A stretch of 64,000 bases of DNA from Rhodococcus sp. 06-462-5 (GTDB lineage Bacteria > Actinomycetota > Actinomycetes > Mycobacteriales > Mycobacteriaceae): the NCBI RefSeq assembly GCF_002258315.1, contig NZ_NOYD01000005.1, positions 55,584 to 119,583 on the forward strand, read 5' to 3'. Below are positions 17,189 through 26,732 of the stretch, piece after piece. The position numbers and the translations under genes are program-made. Position 1 is the stretch's first letter. Each line of letters opens with the position of its first letter. The notes under the pieces are model-generated. The model did no database searches. It saw nothing but the letters and a program-made list of their open reading frames with translations, and was not told where the DNA came from.

Positions 17189-18163
17189 TCAGTGCTCGGG
17201 GATGGCCACTCTGATGTGGCAGCCGAATTCGCTGTCGAGGACTTCGATGGTTCCGCCGTGCAGTTCGGTGGCCCAGCGGGCGATGCCGAGGCCCAGACCT
17301 GTTCCGCCGTCGGTGGATCCGCCGCGGGTGAATCGGTCGAACACCGCGTGGCGATCGGCGAGCGCGATGCCTGGACCCTGGTCGACGACGTCGAATGCAT
17401 ACGCTCCACCGATCCGATGGGCCCGTACCGTCACGGTGCTCGAATGGGGGGAATGCCGCACGGCGTTGTCGACGAGGTTGGTGATCACCTGTGTCATGCG
17501 AGATCGGTCGGCCACCACAGTCGAATCACCGGGCGAGACGACGATCGACACTCGTTCTCGGTGAACGGCTGTCGCATCCTCGAGGAATTGCCGAACCGCG
17601 AACTCCTCCGGGGCAATGGTGAGCACACCGCCCTCCACCCGCGACAGGTCGAGCAGTTCGCTGACCAGATCTCCGAGTCTCTCGGTTTGGCGCAACGCCA
17701 CCGCCAGCGTTGCGGGATCAGCGTCGGTGACCCCGTCGACCACGTTCTCGAGCACTGCACGCAGGGCAGCGATGGGCGTCTTCAACTCGTGCGAGACATT
17801 GCCGATGAGTTCGCGGCGGTACTTCTCGGCGGCTTCGAGATCACTTGCCATGGTGTTGAACGCCGTGGCGAGCTCGCCCACCTCGTCCCTGGATGTTGCC
17901 CGCACTCGCGTCGAATAATCGCCTCGCGCCATTGCTTTGGCGGCCGATGTCATTTCGCGCAGCGGTGACGTCATCCCGTGGGCGACGAATTGTGTTGCGG
18001 CCAAGGACACGACCAGCGCTGCGAGGAGGGTGTAGCGAAACTGCCAACCCGCTCCGATCCAGAAGACGACGCTCGCGAGCACCAGCACGATGCCCACGAC
18101 GAGTGAGACCTTGAGCTTGAACGACCGCAACGGATCCAACGGGCGCGGCAGCATTCGCGTCAT
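17189..18163 (-). CDS. Sensor histidine kinase (BaeS/CseC-type)
   Basis: The 324-residue kinase starts at the ATG at 18163, overlapping the response-regulator stop by 4 bases. Two closely spaced membrane helices (about 18-36 and 39-58) leave almost no extracytoplasmic loop, so the signal is probably sensed in or at the membrane. HAMP is followed by HisKA with His in NVSHELKTP and HATPase with NAVRHS, DQGPGIA and GTGLGLGIA. The longer frame to 18289 is a shadow inside the regulator gene. Confidence 0.93.
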   Translation of the reverse strand: MTRMLPRPLDPLRSFKLKVSLVVGIVLVLASVVFWIGAGWQFRYTLLAALVVSLAATQFVAHGMTSPLREMTSAAKAMARGDYSTRVRATSRDEVGELATAFNTMASDLEAAEKYRRELIGNVSHELKTPIAALRAVLENVVDGVTDADPATLAVALRQTERLGDLVSELLDLSRVEGGVLTIAPEEFAVRQFLEDATAVHRERVSIVVSPGDSTVVADRSRMTQVITNLVDNAVRHSPHSSTVTVRAHRIGGAYAFDVVDQGPGIALADRHAVFDRFTRGGSTDGGTGLGLGIARWATELHGGTIEVLDSEFGCHIRVAIPEH

Positions 18164-18834
18164 CGCGGCGACTCCACGGCGTAGCCCACGCCGTGCACGG
18201 TGCGGATGAGATCGCCACCGAGTTTGCGACGCAACGCTTTCACGTGAGAATCGACCGTCCTGCTGCTGGCCGAATCGTCCCAGCCCCACAGTTCCGACAG
18301 CAGCGTTTCGCGCGAGACCGCCGTACGCGGCCGGGCGGCCAAGTAGGCGAGGATATCGAATTCGGTTCTGGTCAAATGGATGTCACCGGAGGGATTGGTC
18401 ACCCGCCGTTCGCGGTGATCGATCTGCACGTCACCGACTCGAACTGCCTGGGGTTCGGCGGCCACCGTACGCTCGGCACGCCGAACCAGGGCGTGCACGC
18501 GAGCGACCAACTCGCGCATACTGAACGGCTTACCCAGGTAGTCGTCGGCGCCGACGCCCAGGCCGACGAGCATGTCCGTCTCGTCGGACTTGGCCGTCAA
18601 CATCAACACCGGCACCGGGCGGGCCGCCTGGATACGGCGGCACACTTCGAGTCCGTCGAACCCGGGCAGCATCAGATCGAGCACCACTACGTCGGGATCG
18701 ATCCGGGCGCACGCGTCGACGGCAGACGGGCCGTCGGCGGCCGTGACGACCTCGTACCCTTCGCCGCGCAGCCGAGCAGCAACGGCCTCGGAGATCGTGG
18801 GCTCGTCGTCGACGACGAGAACTGTGCGGCTCAT
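18160..18834 (-). CDS. OmpR-family response regulator
   Basis: The 224-residue regulator has the acidic pair Asp9-Asp10, phosphoacceptor Asp53 (LDLMLPGFDG), the Lys of the KPFSM motif, and a winged-helix domain ending VHGVGYAVE. The ATG at 18834 gives the family length; the frame to 18948 is non-homologous. It is the first gene of a minus-strand unit containing the kinase and perhaps DUF4173. It is divergent from an iron-binding lipoprotein gene. Confidence 0.94.
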   Translation of the reverse strand: MSRTVLVVDDEPTISEAVAARLRGEGYEVVTAADGPSAVDACARIDPDVVVLDLMLPGFDGLEVCRRIQAARPVPVLMLTAKSDETDMLVGLGVGADDYLGKPFSMRELVARVHALVRRAERTVAAEPQAVRVGDVQIDHRERRVTNPSGDIHLTRTEFDILAYLAARPRTAVSRETLLSELWGWDDSASSRTVDSHVKALRRKLGGDLIRTVHGVGYAVESPR

Positions 18835-18953
18835 GAGAACTGACCCTAGAGGGCGTACATGGAGGAGCCCGTCGGGAAATGTGGAGGTTCGGTGAAGGTT
18901 CGAGCAGGGCGTTCGGCGTCGCAGCGGCAACCGAGCGCGGTCACACATCGAAA

Positions 18954-18972
18954 TTAGGGTGGGCTACCCTTC
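18954..18972 (+). promoter_or_regulatory. IdeR/DtxR-type iron box
   Basis: This 19-mer matches 14 positions of the recalled consensus TTAGGTTAGGCTAACCTAA and includes the exact dyad AGGGT-N5-ACCCT. It is centred about 44 bp before the ATG of a siderophore-binding lipoprotein gene. Iron-dependent repression by IdeR is the likely function. Confidence 0.65.
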
Positions 18973-19006
18973 CCGGTGTTAGCCAACCCTCACGAAAGGC
19001 GTCTCG

Positions 19007-20050
19007 ATGCACATCCGACCACTTCACCGAACCTTGGCGGTGTGCGCGATCGCGCTGACCACCGCGGGGATGCTGACTGCATGCTCGAACTCCGCCGACG
19101 AGGCGTCACCGACGGCCAGTACATCCTCCGATTCGGCGGCCTTCCCGGTCGCCATCGAGCACGCGTTCGGTGAGACCGTCGTCCCGGAAGAGCCCACTCG
19201 CATCGTGGTGGCCGGATACACCGAGCAGGACACGGTTCTGGCACTCGGCGTGATACCCGTCGGCGTCACCGAGTGGTACGGCGACCAGCCCTACGCCACC
19301 TGGCCCTGGGCCCAGGCCGCGCTGGGCGACGCGCAGCCCGAAGTGCTCTCGAACGACGACGGATTCGAGACGGAGAAGATCGCCGCACTCGAGCCCGATC
19401 TGATCATCGCCACCAATGCGGGCCTCACTGCGGAGAGCTACAGCGTGCTCAGCGACATCGCACCGACGCTCGCACAGTCCGACGCATCGACTGCCTACTT
19501 CGAGCCCTGGGACGTCCAGGCGGAGAAAATCGGCCGCGCATTGGGCCAGAAGAGCGAGGTCGACGCGTTGATCGACGGCGTGAATCAGAAGTTCGCCGAC
19601 GCCGCGGCCGCGCACCCCGAATTCGCAGGCAAGAAGGCGATCTTCCTCCAGAACGCGTTCTACGAGGGCAAAGCGATCGCGTACCAGAACGGGTTGAGCA
19701 CGGACTTCCTGACCAAAATGGGATTTGTCATTCCCGACGACATCGACGCCTACGTTCCGGCGGACGGCGGCGGCCAGGCGAGCATCCCGCTGGAGAATCT
19801 GTCGGTTCTCAATGCGGCCGACGTGCTGATCTGGGGAACCGAAGGCCCGGGCGACCGCGCCGAATTGGAGAAGGAAGCGGTGTACGACGCCCTCGAGCCG
19901 GTGAAGGACGGCAACCTCGTGTTCACCGACGGCGTGACGGCGGGCGCGATCTACTTCACCAGCGTGCTCAGCCTGCCGTACGTCATCGACAAGCTGACCC
20001 CGGCGCTGGACGAAGCCCTCGGTGGATCGGCAGCGACGATCACCGGCTGA
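19007..20050 (+). CDS. Iron-siderophore ABC substrate-binding lipoprotein
   Basis: The 347-residue protein has a signal peptide with lipobox LTAC and lipidated Cys26, followed by a FecB/FhuD-type (Peripla_BP_2) domain. Family segments include TRIVVAGYTEQDTVLALGV, IAALEPDLIIAT, and the helix pair around YSVLSDIAPTLA. No permease or ATPase gene is adjacent, so it must work with a transporter encoded elsewhere, possibly the importer at 37.3-41.1 kb. The iron box upstream supports an iron role. Confidence 0.9.
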   Translation: MHIRPLHRTLAVCAIALTTAGMLTACSNSADEASPTASTSSDSAAFPVAIEHAFGETVVPEEPTRIVVAGYTEQDTVLALGVIPVGVTEWYGDQPYATWPWAQAALGDAQPEVLSNDDGFETEKIAALEPDLIIATNAGLTAESYSVLSDIAPTLAQSDASTAYFEPWDVQAEKIGRALGQKSEVDALIDGVNQKFADAAAAHPEFAGKKAIFLQNAFYEGKAIAYQNGLSTDFLTKMGFVIPDDIDAYVPADGGGQASIPLENLSVLNAADVLIWGTEGPGDRAELEKEAVYDALEPVKDGNLVFTDGVTAGAIYFTSVLSLPYVIDKLTPALDEALGGSAATITG

Positions 20051-20059
20051 TCCCGGGCG

Positions 20060-21310
20060 CTACCGAGCGGCGGAACGCTTGTCCATCCACATGGCGGTGG
20101 CCAGTACACCGAGACCGGCCACCGCCAGGCCCGAGCCGACGGCGGCGGGTGCCGTGTAGCCGAATCCTGCGGCGATCACGGCACCACCGACGGCAGCTCC
20201 GATGGCGTTGGCCAGGTTGAACGCGGCATGGTTGAGCGATGCGGCGAGCGTCTGGGCGTCCTCGGCCACATCCATCAACCTCGTTTGCAGACCGGGCACC
20301 ACCGAGGATCCGGACGCGCCGATGAGGAACACCAGCAGTAGGGCGCTGATCGGATTGTGTGCGGCCACGACGAACACCGCAAGGAACACAGCAGTGGCGG
20401 CCAGGCCGACGAAGGTGCCCTTGAGCTGGTACCGGTCGGCGAGCCATCCGCCCGCGTAGTTTCCGGCGACCATTCCGAGTCCGTAGATCATCAGGGCCAC
20501 GGGGACGAGGGCGCGGGCCAGACCGGCCACGTCGGTCAGAGTCGATGCGATGTAGGTGTACACCGCGAACATGCCGCCGAATCCGACGATGCCCACGAAC
20601 AGGGTCATCCACACCTGGCTGCGACGCAGTGCGCCCAGCTCGGTGATGGGGCTGGTGGTCGGCATCGCGTCGAGTCGTGGCATCCACAGAGCCAGCGCAG
20701 CGACGGTGAGCGCACCGATGACCGCCACGAGAGTGAATGCACTGCGCCACCCCAGGGCCTGCCCGATCCACGTCGCCACCGGTACGCCGACGACGTTGGC
20801 GACCGAGAGTCCCATCATGACCATCGCCACGGCCTTGGCTCGCTTGCCGGGTTCGGCGAGGTGGGCGGCCACCAGAGCCGCAACACCGAAGTACGCGCCG
20901 TGCGGCAGACCGGCAACGAATCGCGAGGCCACCAATTCGTTGAAACTGGGCGCGAAGACCGTACCGAGGTTGCCCAGAGTGAAGGCCACCATCAGCGCCA
21001 GCAGCAACATCCGCCGGGGCACACGTGCCGCAAGGGCGGCGATGGTGGGAGCGCCGACGACGACGCCGAGCGCGTACGCGGAGATCATGTGGCCGGCCGA
21101 GGGCTCGGAGATCCCCATCGTCGTGGCGATGTCCGGCAACAGACCCATCGATGCGAACTCCGTGGTGCCGATCCCGAAGCCGCCGATGGACAGTGCCAGC
21201 ATCGCGAGCTTGCGTCGGGTCGAGTGCGGTCGGTGACTGACACTCAGGCCACTCGACACCTTGCCGCGCACAGCGCTGACTCGGGCAAGAGCGGAATCGG
21301 TGACAGTCAC
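20060..21310 (-). CDS. MFS transporter, DHA1 family
   Basis: The 416-residue protein has 12 predicted helices after a cytosolic N-terminus of about 35 residues. Segment 1 contains GTTEFASMGLLP, typical of DHA1 drug/sugar exporters related to YdhP/AraJ, and the loop after helix 2 contains a conserved RVPRR-type motif. The substrate is unknown. The GTG start has GAAGG 12 bases upstream. It is convergent with the siderophore lipoprotein gene. The 226 bp between it and the riboswitch show no gene. Confidence 0.9.
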   Translation of the reverse strand: MTVTDSALARVSAVRGKVSSGLSVSHRPHSTRRKLAMLALSIGGFGIGTTEFASMGLLPDIATTMGISEPSAGHMISAYALGVVVGAPTIAALAARVPRRMLLLALMVAFTLGNLGTVFAPSFNELVASRFVAGLPHGAYFGVAALVAAHLAEPGKRAKAVAMVMMGLSVANVVGVPVATWIGQALGWRSAFTLVAVIGALTVAALALWMPRLDAMPTTSPITELGALRRSQVWMTLFVGIVGFGGMFAVYTYIASTLTDVAGLARALVPVALMIYGLGMVAGNYAGGWLADRYQLKGTFVGLAATAVFLAVFVVAAHNPISALLLVFLIGASGSSVVPGLQTRLMDVAEDAQTLAASLNHAAFNLANAIGAAVGGAVIAAGFGYTAPAAVGSGLAVAGLGVLATAMWMDKRSAAR

Positions 21311-21536
21311 AGCAGTACAACCTTCGTGTGCGAATCGGGGGCAGAAGAAGCGGCCGGGAGTCGAGCCTGCGATCGGAGGCCGACCGAAGCAGGAACGTCG
21401 CTCCGGTCAATTGTCTTCCCGAAGGTGGCTCGTTTTCGCGTCTATGAGCGGTGATAGTCCTCACCCGAGCATCTGCTCGAGTTCCGGCCGAGCCCTTGTT
21501 CCGGTTATGTGCCGTCACCCGCTAGGATATTCGCCA

Positions 21537-21659
21537 GGTCATGAGTGCCAGCATCGAGCCCCGGCTTGCTGGCCGGCAACCCTCCAACCGCGGTGGGGTG
21601 CCCCGGGTGAACGACCGGGCCGGTCCGGCATGCGAGTGCCGTATCGACAAGCGCGGGTC
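21537..21659 (+). ncRNA. SAM-IV riboswitch aptamer
   Basis: The segment from GGTCATGAGTGCCAGC to GACAAGCGCGGGTC matches the SAM-IV aptamer almost base for base as I recall the mycobacterial example. Shared blocks include the CCCCGGCTTGCTGGCCGG stretch and the CCTCCAACCGCGGTGGGGTG stretch. Helix P1 pairs GGTC (21537-21540) with GACC (21613-21616). It binds S-adenosylmethionine and lowers expression of the methionine genes downstream when SAM is plentiful. Confidence 0.93.
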
Positions 21660-21716
21660 CGCAGGAAGCGGACCCACTGAACCTTCGGTCCCCCGGGTCC
21701 GAAGCCTGTCAGGAGG
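21655..21716 (+). promoter_or_regulatory. Probable expression platform of the SAM-IV riboswitch
   Basis: A perfect 8-bp hairpin (21655-21662 with 21668-21675) reuses the last five bases of the aptamer, so it and the aptamer 3' helix exclude each other. A second stem (21683-21688 with 21699-21704) follows, then the AGGAGG at 21711-21716. This layout suggests the switch controls translation of the leader ORF or readthrough, but no terminator T-run is visible. Confidence 0.55.
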
Positions 21717-21723
21717 TTCTCTC

Positions 21724-21795
21724 ATGTGTTGCTGTACCGATACGCCCCGTAGCGCTCGACTTCTCGAGCTTCATTCGACATTCGATTCGTCTTAG
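21724..21795 (+). CDS. Polycysteine leader peptide
   Basis: This 23-codon ORF has AGGAGG seven bases before its ATG and begins Met-Cys-Cys-Cys-Thr-Asp-Thr-Pro. Three consecutive Cys codons right after the start are what cysteine-responsive attenuators of mycobacteria show. The stop codon lies in the inverted repeat TTAGAC-N6-GTCTAA (21792-21809), just before the metY ribosome site. Stalling on Cys codons when Cys-tRNA is short would be expected to open metY expression. It is too short for a protein function. Confidence 0.75.
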   Translation: MCCCTDTPRSARLLELHSTFDSS

Positions 21796-21831
21796 ACAGA
21801 CTCGTCTAAAGAAAACGGAGTATCACCAGCC

Positions 21832-23181
21832 ATGACCGATTCCACCCCCGACGTCGTCGACGCCACCGGAGCGCCCACCGAGGATCCGTTCACCGATCCC
21901 GCAGCCGACTGGAGCTTCGAGACCAAGCAGATCCACTCGGGTCAGACCCCGGACGGCACCACCAGGGCTCGCGCTCTGCCCATCTACCAGACCACCTCGT
22001 ACACGTTCGACAACACCGATCACGCAGCTGCGCTGTTCGGCCTGGCAGAACCCGGCAACATCTACACCCGCATCATCAACCCGACTCAGGATGTCGTCGA
22101 GCAGCGCATCGCCGCCCTCGAGGGTGGCGTGGCGGCACTTCTGCTCGCGTCGGGTCAGGCCGCCGAGACGTTCGCGATCCTGAACCTCGCGGAGGCGGGC
22201 GACCACATCGTGTCGAGCCCGCGTCTTTACGGCGGCACGTACAACCTGTTCCACTACACGCTCCCCAAGCTGGGCATCACCGTCTCGTTCGTCGACGATC
22301 CCGACGATCTCGAGCAGTGGCGTGCGGCGATCACTCCGTCGACCAAGGCGTTCTACGGCGAGTCGATTTCGAACCCGAAGAACGACATCCTCGATATCCC
22401 GGGGATCTCGGCAGTGGCCCACGAGAACGGCATCCCGCTGATCGTGGACAACACCGTGGCGACGCCGTACCTGCTGCAGCCGTTGAAGCACGGTGCCGAC
22501 ATCGTGGTGCACTCCGCGACGAAGTACCTCGGCGGACACGGAACGGCCATCGCGGGCGTCATCGTCGACGGCGGGACGTTCGATTGGACGCAGGGCCGGC
22601 ATCCCAACTTCACCACCGCGGATCCCAGCTACCACGGCGTCGTGTTCGCCGATCTGGGTGCGCCCGCATTCGCACTGAAGGCACGCGTTCAGCTGTTGCG
22701 TGACATCGGTGCTGCGGTCTCGCCGTTCAACGCCTTCCTCATCAGCCAGGGTCTGGAAACGTTGAGCCTGCGGATCGAGCGGCACGTGGCGAACGCACAG
22801 AAGGTTGCCGCCTTCCTCGCCGGTCGCGACGACGTCGTCTCGATCAACTACGCCGGACTCGAATCGTCGCCGTGGTACCAGCGCGGGCAGGAATTGTTGC
22901 CGAAGGGGCAGGGCGCGATCATCGCGTTCGAGCTCAAGGGTGGTGTGGACGCGGGCAAGAAGTTCGTCAACGCACTCACTCTCCACAGCCACGTCGCTAA
23001 CATCGGAGACGTGCGTTCACTCGTCATCCATCCCGCATCCACCACGCATTCCCAGCTGACTCCGGACGAGCAGCTGGCGTCGGGCGTCACTCCCGGCCTG
23101 GTGCGCCTCGCCGTGGGCATCGAGGGAATCGACGACATCATCGCCGATCTCGAGGTCGGATTCAGCGCGGCGGCATCTTGA
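21832..23181 (+). CDS. metY: O-acetylhomoserine sulfhydrylase
   Basis: The 449-residue PLP enzyme makes homocysteine from O-acetylhomoserine and sulfide (called metC in M. tuberculosis). The PLP lysine is Lys231 in [11 protein letters not shown], with DNTVATPYL upstream. The length is typical of MetY and longer than MetB/MetZ. It overlaps metX by 4 bases, so both steps of the direct sulfhydrylation route are co-translated. It is preceded by a SAM-IV riboswitch and a polycysteine leader. Confidence 0.96.
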   Translation: MTDSTPDVVDATGAPTEDPFTDPAADWSFETKQIHSGQTPDGTTRARALPIYQTTSYTFDNTDHAAALFGLAEPGNIYTRIINPTQDVVEQRIAALEGGVAALLLASGQAAETFAILNLAEAGDHIVSSPRLYGGTYNLFHYTLPKLGITVSFVDDPDDLEQWRAAITPSTKAFYGESISNPKNDILDIPGISAVAHENGIPLIVDNTVATPYLLQPLKHGADIVVHSATKYLGGHGTAIAGVIVDGGTFDWTQGRHPNFTTADPSYHGVVFADLGAPAFALKARVQLLRDIGAAVSPFNAFLISQGLETLSLRIERHVANAQKVAAFLAGRDDVVSINYAGLESSPWYQRGQELLPKGQGAIIAFELKGGVDAGKKFVNALTLHSHVANIGDVRSLVIHPASTTHSQLTPDEQLASGVTPGLVRLAVGIEGIDDIIADLEVGFSAAAS

Positions 23182-24323
23182 GTCACAGCTGCGACACAGG
23201 CGTTCGTCCGGAGGCGGTTCTTCCGTCTCCGGACGGGCGGTTGGGAACGATCGACATCGGTGGTCTCGATCTCGAGAACGGCTCTCGAATCCCCCAGGTC
23301 ACCGTCGCGGTGCAGCGGTGGGGCGAACTCGCCACCGACCGCAGCAACGTCGTACTCGTCGAACATGCCCTGACCGGGGACTCACATGTGTCCGGTCCAC
23401 CGGACGGCGATCACGCTCTGCCCGGTTGGTGGAACGGAATGGTCGGTCCCGGCTGCCCCATCGACACCGACGAGTGGTGCGTGGTGGCGACCAACGTGCT
23501 CGGCGGCTGCGGCGGGACCACGGGCCCGAGCAGCGTCTCTCCCGACGGCACGCCGTACGGGTCTCGCTTTCCGGACATCTCCATCCGCGATCAGGTCGCT
23601 GCCGAGGCGGCCGTGGCCGACGTGCTCGGAATCGAGCGGTTCGCAGCCGTCGTCGGCGGCTCGATGGGCGGGATGCGCACCCTCGAATGGATCGTGGGCC
23701 ATCCCGACCGAGTGGCGGCCGCGTTGGTACTCGCGGTGGGTGCCAGGGCAACTGCCGACCAGATCGGTACCCAGACAACGCAGATCGCCGCGATCAAGGC
23801 CGATCCGGGGTGGCTCGGCGGCAACTATCACGACACCGGCACCTCGCCGACGGCCGGACTCGGCATCGCGCGGCGCATCGCGCACCTGACGTACCGGACC
23901 GAGAGCGAACTCGACATCAGGTTCGGGAACTCACCGCAGAACGACGAAGACCCGTGGGCCGGCGGCAGATACTCCGCACAGAGCTACCTCGAGCATCAGG
24001 CTGCCAAGCTCGTCAACCGGTTCGACGCGGCGACGTACGTCCTGCTCAGCGAGGCGATGAACCGTCACGATGTGGGCCGCGGCCGCGGCGGAGTGGCCGA
24101 AGCTCTTGCGTCCACACCGGTTCCGACGATCGTCGGCGGAGTCGACTCCGATCGCCTGTACCCGCTTCGACTGCAGAAGGAGATCGCTCGCGAACTCCCC
24201 CAGTGCCGCGGACTCGAAGTGATCCAGTCGCGCGACGGACACGACGGCTTCCTCACCGAGGCCGATTCGGTGGCGAAGCTGCTCGCCGAGACGATGGAGC
24301 TGGCCCGCCTCGGACGGCGCTGA
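23178..24323 (+). CDS. metX: Homoserine O-acetyltransferase
   Basis: The 381-residue alpha/beta-hydrolase-fold enzyme acetylates homoserine with acetyl-CoA. The nucleophile Ser lies in [12 protein letters not shown], the acid in [10 protein letters not shown] and the His in GHDGFLTE. It starts with TTG overlapping the metY stop (TTGA), which fits translational coupling. It supplies the substrate of MetY. A long imperfect hairpin follows the stop. Confidence 0.95.
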   Translation: MSHSCDTGVRPEAVLPSPDGRLGTIDIGGLDLENGSRIPQVTVAVQRWGELATDRSNVVLVEHALTGDSHVSGPPDGDHALPGWWNGMVGPGCPIDTDEWCVVATNVLGGCGGTTGPSSVSPDGTPYGSRFPDISIRDQVAAEAAVADVLGIERFAAVVGGSMGGMRTLEWIVGHPDRVAAALVLAVGARATADQIGTQTTQIAAIKADPGWLGGNYHDTGTSPTAGLGIARRIAHLTYRTESELDIRFGNSPQNDEDPWAGGRYSAQSYLEHQAAKLVNRFDAATYVLLSEAMNRHDVGRGRGGVAEALASTPVPTIVGGVDSDRLYPLRLQKEIARELPQCRGLEVIQSRDGHDGFLTEADSVAKLLAETMELARLGRR

Positions 24324-24376
24324 CACCGCCAGGGCCCTGGTCCGGTCGCTCCCGCAGGGTCCGCTCCTGGTGTCAG
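24320..24376. terminator. Long imperfect hairpin between metX and DUF3017
   Basis: CTGACAC (24320-24326) pairs with GTGTCAG (24370-24376), and CAGG (24330-24333) with CCTG (24366-24369) after a 3-nt bulge. The stem overlaps the metX stop and the 3' end of the convergent gene. A terminator role is likely but the loop is long. Confidence 0.4.
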
Positions 24377-24690
24377 TCGGTGCCCAGCGGATCGATCGAC
24401 AAGGACAGAAAGACGATCGCTCCGCCGACGCAGCCCAGCGCCAGCACATCGAACACGCGACTGCGCACTTGCAGTGTGCCGACACGTGTTTCGGGCAGGA
24501 ACAGCCGCAGGACGGCTGCCAGCAGCGCGGCGCATCCGAAGATGAATGCGCCGCGCCGCCAGCGATCGGCCAGCACCAGAATCAGTGCGGCGAGGACGAC
24601 GACCGAGACTGCGACGATCGGTAGATTGCGAGCAACTGCCGCGCGAAATCCCGCGTCGGGCTCGCTGCGTGCATCCTCTGCATCGTTCAC
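24373..24690 (-). CDS. DUF3017 small membrane protein
   Basis: The 105-residue protein has a soluble acidic N-terminus and three hydrophobic segments (about 23-41, 47-64 and 82-98). It matches DUF3017, which in mycobacteria lies next to folD as it does here, 11 bases after the folD stop. The function is unknown; conservation of the pair suggests only co-expression. Confidence 0.85.
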   Translation of the reverse strand: MNDAEDARSEPDAGFRAAVARNLPIVAVSVVVLAALILVLADRWRRGAFIFGCAALLAAVLRLFLPETRVGTLQVRSRVFDVLALGCVGGAIVFLSLSIDPLGTD

Positions 24691-24701
24691 GTCCGGTTCG
24701 C

Positions 24702-25559
24702 TCAGCTCTCGGCGGCGACGCGTTCGGCGCGCTCGACGACATTGGTGAGCAGGAAGGCCCGCGTCAGCGGTCCGACGCCACCGGGATTGGGCGAGAGGAA
24801 TCCGGCCACCTCCGCGACACCGTCGGCGACGTCGCCGCGCAGTCCGTCCTCGGTGCGGGTCACCCCGACGTCGAGCACGGCCGCACCGGGCTTGACCATG
24901 TCCGCAGTGATCAACCCGGGCACTCCGGCAGCGGCGATGACGATGTCCGCACGTGAGACCTCGGCGGCCAGATCACGAGTTCCGGTGTGGCACAACGTGA
25001 CTGTCGAGTTCTCCGAACGCCTTGTCAGCAGCAGGCCGATGGGTCGCCCAACAGTCACTCCGCGGCCGATGACCACCGCGTGCGCACCGTCGACAGCAAC
25101 GTCGTAGCGGCGCAGCAGGTGCACGATCCCGCGAGGTGTACACGGCAGTGCGGCATCCTTGCCCAGCACCAGGCGACCGAGGTTGATCGGGTGCAGACCG
25201 TCGGCGTCCTTGTCGGGATCGATCCGCTCGAGCGCAGCGTTCTCGTCGAGATGCTTCGGCAACGGCAGCTGGACGATGTAGCCGGTGCATTCGGGGTTGG
25301 CATTGAGTTCGTCGATGACGGCTTCGAGATCTGCCTGGGTGACGTCCGCGGGCAGATCGCGACGAATCGAGGTGATGCCGACCTTGGCACAGTCGTTGTG
25401 CTTGCCCCGGACGTACGCGGCCGAACCCGGATCATCGCCCACCAGCACGGTCGCCAGACCTGGGGTGATGCCCTTCTCACGGAGCGTTGCCACGCGGGCG
25501 GTGAGATCGACGAATATCTCGTCACGGGTCGCTTTGCCATCGAGAATCGTTGCAGTCAC
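24702..25559 (-). CDS. folD: Methylenetetrahydrofolate dehydrogenase/cyclohydrolase
   Basis: The 285-residue bifunctional enzyme interconverts methylene- and 10-formyl-tetrahydrofolate with NADP. The substrate-site [13 protein letters not shown] contains the catalytic Lys, and [13 protein letters not shown] and [11 protein letters not shown] match FolD signatures. The start is GTG at 25559. It feeds one-carbon units to purine and methionine synthesis, in keeping with metY-metX nearby. Confidence 0.96.
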   Translation of the reverse strand: MTATILDGKATRDEIFVDLTARVATLREKGITPGLATVLVGDDPGSAAYVRGKHNDCAKVGITSIRRDLPADVTQADLEAVIDELNANPECTGYIVQLPLPKHLDENAALERIDPDKDADGLHPINLGRLVLGKDAALPCTPRGIVHLLRRYDVAVDGAHAVVIGRGVTVGRPIGLLLTRRSENSTVTLCHTGTRDLAAEVSRADIVIAAAGVPGLITADMVKPGAAVLDVGVTRTEDGLRGDVADGVAEVAGFLSPNPGGVGPLTRAFLLTNVVERAERVAAES

Positions 25560-25615
25560 CCGGTCATTGTTCCAGGTTCGGCGTCAGCGGCGGCGCACCG
25601 GTCCGATCACCACCG

Positions 25616-26224
25616 TCAGCCCTCGACGACGAGCCCATGAGCTGCCGCGTAGGCCACCGCCTGCATCAGCTCGATCTTCGCGTTACGCACGCTCGCGCTC
25701 ACCCACAACGATGCGTCGGCGACGGCTCCTCGCAGATCCGCCTCGTCGAGCTTCGCATCGACGGTGCGGGCACCTGAGAAATCGACCGAGCGCACGGTTG
25801 CCTTCCGGAAGTCTGCGGATACGAGGTTCGCTTCCCGCATCCGGCACCCCGTCAGATCGAGGCCGCGAAGGTCCGCGTTGCCCAGCGATGCGAGGGTGAA
25901 GTCGACCTCGTCGTAGGTCGCTGGACGCATGCGACTGTCGACGAACATGGAGCCCATCATCGTCGAGTGACGAAAAGTGCTGTGCTGCAAGTTGGTCCGA
26001 GTAATGGTGCACGAGCGAAATGCTGAGTTCGTGTGAACCGATTCGGTCAGGTCGGTACCGGTGAAGTCGCATTCGGTGAACACCACCGAGTCGGTTCGAA
26101 CGCCGCTCATGTCCGCGTCGCGAAAAGTACATCGGACGAACTGCCTGCCGGTCCACTCCTGCCCGTCCAGTCGTGTGTCGGAAAAGTCCTCACCGATTGT
26201 CTGTTCGTCGTCCACCTGCCCCAT
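25616..26224 (-). CDS. mfpA: Pentapeptide-repeat protein, MfpA orthologue
   Basis: The 202-residue protein is a right-handed beta-helix of pentapeptide repeats, such as ADLRG and ANLVS. It closely follows M. tuberculosis MfpA as recalled, with matching segments FTECDF, SAFRSCTI, VDFTLASLG and a C-terminal AAAHGL. MfpA mimics DNA, binds DNA gyrase and lowers fluoroquinolone action. The ATG at 26224 gives about 20 more N-terminal residues than the tuberculosis protein. The longer frame to 26701 overlaps trmL and is a shadow. It is divergent from trmL with a 33-bp gap. Confidence 0.88.
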   Translation of the reverse strand: MGQVDDEQTIGEDFSDTRLDGQEWTGRQFVRCTFRDADMSGVRTDSVVFTECDFTGTDLTESVHTNSAFRSCTITRTNLQHSTFRHSTMMGSMFVDSRMRPATYDEVDFTLASLGNADLRGLDLTGCRMREANLVSADFRKATVRSVDFSGARTVDAKLDEADLRGAVADASLWVSASVRNAKIELMQAVAYAAAHGLVVEG

Positions 26225-26257
26225 ACTTCCCGGGCTCGTGATGGCAGAGTGAACCGG

Positions 26258-26722
26258 GTGTTTCGACTCATGTTCTTCGAGCCCCGCATCCCACAGAACA
26301 CCGGCAACGCAATCCGCCTGGTCGCCGGGACAGGCTGCGAGCTGCATCTGGTGGGCCCGCTCGGCTTCGACATGTCCGAGCCGAAGCTCAAGCGGGCAGG
26401 CTTGGACTACCACGATCTGGCCTCGGTCACCGTGCACGCGGACCTCCCCTCGGCCTGGTCTGCGCTGGCACCGACTCGTGTGTTCGCCTACACCGCTCAC
26501 GCTGCCCGGTCCTACGCCGACGTCGCGTACGAACCCGGCGACGTCCTCCTGTTCGGACCGGAACCCACAGGATTGCCCGACGACGTCCTGGACGATCCGC
26601 ACGTGACCGATCGCCTTCGGATCCCGATGATCCCGGGCCGTCGATCGTTGAACCTGGCGAACGCGGCAGCAGTGACGATGTACGAGGCATGGCGACAACA
26701 CGGGTACGAAGGCAGCGTCTGA
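26258..26722 (+). CDS. trmL: tRNA 2'-O-methyltransferase, TrmL/SpoU family
   Basis: The 154-residue SPOUT methyltransferase modifies the wobble ribose of certain tRNA-Leu species. It shows IPQNTGNAIRL near the start, LLFGPEPTGLP, and IPMIPGRRSLNLANAAAV, which form the AdoMet knot. The start is GTG at 26258, giving the VFRLMF opening and 154-residue length of the mycobacterial protein; ATG at 26270 is the alternative. Neighbours match the tuberculosis order. Confidence 0.93.
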   Translation: MFRLMFFEPRIPQNTGNAIRLVAGTGCELHLVGPLGFDMSEPKLKRAGLDYHDLASVTVHADLPSAWSALAPTRVFAYTAHAARSYADVAYEPGDVLLFGPEPTGLPDDVLDDPHVTDRLRIPMIPGRRSLNLANAAAVTMYEAWRQHGYEGSV

Positions 26723-26732
26723 CGGGTTTGCG

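Noticed and set aside
25616-26224. MfpA as part of a mobile resistance island
   Set aside because: folD, DUF3017 and trmL neighbours match core synteny and no mobile-element genes are present.
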